Shown here one piece after another: positions 63,436 to 64,000 of a stretch of DNA of 64,000 nucleotides. How positions within the stretch are numbered: position 1 is the stretch's first letter; each line of letters opens with the position of its first letter. The DNA is taken from assembly GCF_009909145.1 (NCBI RefSeq), contig NZ_JAAAPJ010000019.1:1-64000 (forward strand), in the 5' to 3' direction. Made by a program: the position numbers and the translations under genes. Source of the DNA: Corallococcus silvisoli (GTDB lineage: Bacteria > Myxococcota > Myxococcia > Myxococcales > Myxococcaceae). The notes under the pieces are model-generated. The model made no database searches and had not been told where the DNA came from. It saw only the letters and a program-made list of their open reading frames with translations.

Positions 63436-63843
63436 ATGAGCCACAAGAACATGTCGGGAAGCCTGTTGCGCCGTGCGCTGCTGCTGGATGGTGTCGCCAG
63501 CGGGGCCATGGGCCTGTTGATGGCGGTGGCCGCGGGCCCCATGGGTCCGCTGCTGGGCCTGGAGCCAGGGCTGCTGCGCGCGGCGGGGCTGGGGTTGATT
63601 CCCTTCGCCCTGATGCTCGGGTTCCTCGCGTCGCGGGCCACCCTGCCCGCCTGGCCGGTGTGGTTCGTGGTCGCCGTGAACGCGCTGTGGGTCGTGGACA
63701 GCGTGCTGCTGATCACCCACGGCCCGACGGCGCCGACGGGGCTCGGGGTGCTGTTCGTCACGGCCCAGGCGCTGGCGGTCGCGGCGTTCGCGGCGCTGGA
63801 GTACGCGGGGCTGCGGCGCGGCGACACCGCGGCCCTGGCCTGA
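63436..63843 (+). CDS. Small four-helix membrane protein
   Basis: A 135-residue protein with four predicted transmembrane segments (ASGAMGLLMAVAAGPMGPLL, LGLIPFALMLGFLAS, PVWFVVAVNALWVVDSVLL and VLFVTAQALAVAAFAALEYAG). There is no signal sequence beyond the first helix and no charged catalytic motif. The ATG at 63436 has AAGGAA eight bases upstream. Function unknown; similar short proteins occur widely. It diverges from the XRE/MmyB-type regulator. Confidence 0.8.
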   Translation: MSHKNMSGSLLRRALLLDGVASGAMGLLMAVAAGPMGPLLGLEPGLLRAAGLGLIPFALMLGFLASRATLPAWPVWFVVAVNALWVVDSVLLITHGPTAPTGLGVLFVTAQALAVAAFAALEYAGLRRGDTAALA

Positions 63844-63897
63844 GCGGGCTCAGGGGCCGCGCGGTGGCGCCCCACGTCGCGCCGCGCGGGCCCTGCG

Positions 63898-64000
63898 TCA
63901 GCCCATGCCCACTTCGCTGAAGTAGTCCAGGAACGCTCGGATGCGCGCCGGGAGGTGCTTCGCGGGATCGAGGAACACCGCGTGGAAGACCACGGTGTCC
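63898..64000 (-). CDS. C-terminal end of a LysR-type regulator (partial)
   Basis: The last 33 codons of a gene continuing beyond the window. The peptide ends FHAVFLDPAKHLPARIRAFL and DYFSEVGMG, matching the end of LysR-type transcriptional regulators, where HLPARIRAFLDY is the conserved final helix of the effector domain. The stop is at 63898-63900. The target genes cannot be seen here. Confidence 0.75.
   Translation of the reverse strand, partial: DTVVFHAVFLDPAKHLPARIRAFLDYFSEVGMG

Overview
The window looks like a chromosomal segment of a myxobacterium of the family Myxococcaceae (Myxococcus, Corallococcus or Pyxidicoccus type). It has very high GC with strongly GC-biased third codon positions, many lipoproteins, sigma-54 regulation, a PilZ protein, a SitA-like polymorphic toxin with an Imm11-type immunity gene, and myxobacteria-restricted small proteins. 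No insertion sequence, prophage, CRISPR array or rRNA operon was seen. There is one tRNA gene (Thr, CGT).

Layout. 1-2.3 kb: end of a membrane-protein gene, an Imm11 immunity gene and its toxin gene, which is broken by two separate 7-base G-run frameshifts, then tRNA-Thr. 2.3-12 kb: glutamate dehydrogenase, PilZ and a myxobacterial DUF gene, then a protein-quality-control run on the minus strand (FtsH, a stand-alone sigma region 1.1-like protein, GrpE, HtrA), a lipoprotein/Nudix pair and a small HTH regulator. 12-22 kb: MaoC hydratase, a sigma-54 activator with a truncated FHA domain, a di-CxxCH lipoprotein with five 50-residue repeats, a large unknown protein, a 69-bp tandem repeat and a YdeP-type molybdoenzyme. 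22-26.6 kb: hut genes (hutU, hutI) with an embedded lipoprotein, and a class II glutamine amidotransferase. 26.6-36.3 kb: a conserved housekeeping block on the minus strand, in transcription order tilS, ftsH, folP, glmM, pdxJ, acpS, nnr, tsaE. 36.4-37.2 kb: a candidate small RNA with a C-run loop and a strong terminator (possibly Pxr), then two tandem ribbon-helix-helix genes.

37.3-43.1 kb: a 5'-nucleotidase C-domain lipoprotein and a TonB-dependent receptor with an unusual 11-residue-repeat linker, divergent from a ChaN-like haem/iron protein. 43-49.9 kb: LysM protein, several lipoproteins, a methyltransferase/SDR pair, and a TetR regulator divergent from an FAD monooxygenase with two clear operator palindromes between them. 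49.9-61.7 kb: a B12-dependent lysine fermentation-type pathway (kamD, kamE, kal, kce and, 4.6 kb away, kdd), with a coupled secreted unknown between kamD and kamE. It is interrupted by a secreted catalase-ankyrin pair and a GH18 lipoprotein on the other strand. 61.7-64 kb: type 4 uracil-DNA glycosylase, an FMN reductase, an XRE/MmyB regulator, a small membrane protein and the C-terminus of a LysR regulator.

How the genes work together. The kam/kal/kce/kdd enzymes would take beta-lysine to 3-aminobutyryl-CoA and crotonyl-CoA; kamA is not in the window. hutU and hutI form the middle of histidine degradation, and Gdh can recycle the glutamate. Together these suit a predator living on amino acids from prey protein. 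Two FtsH paralogues, GrpE and HtrA cover proteostasis.
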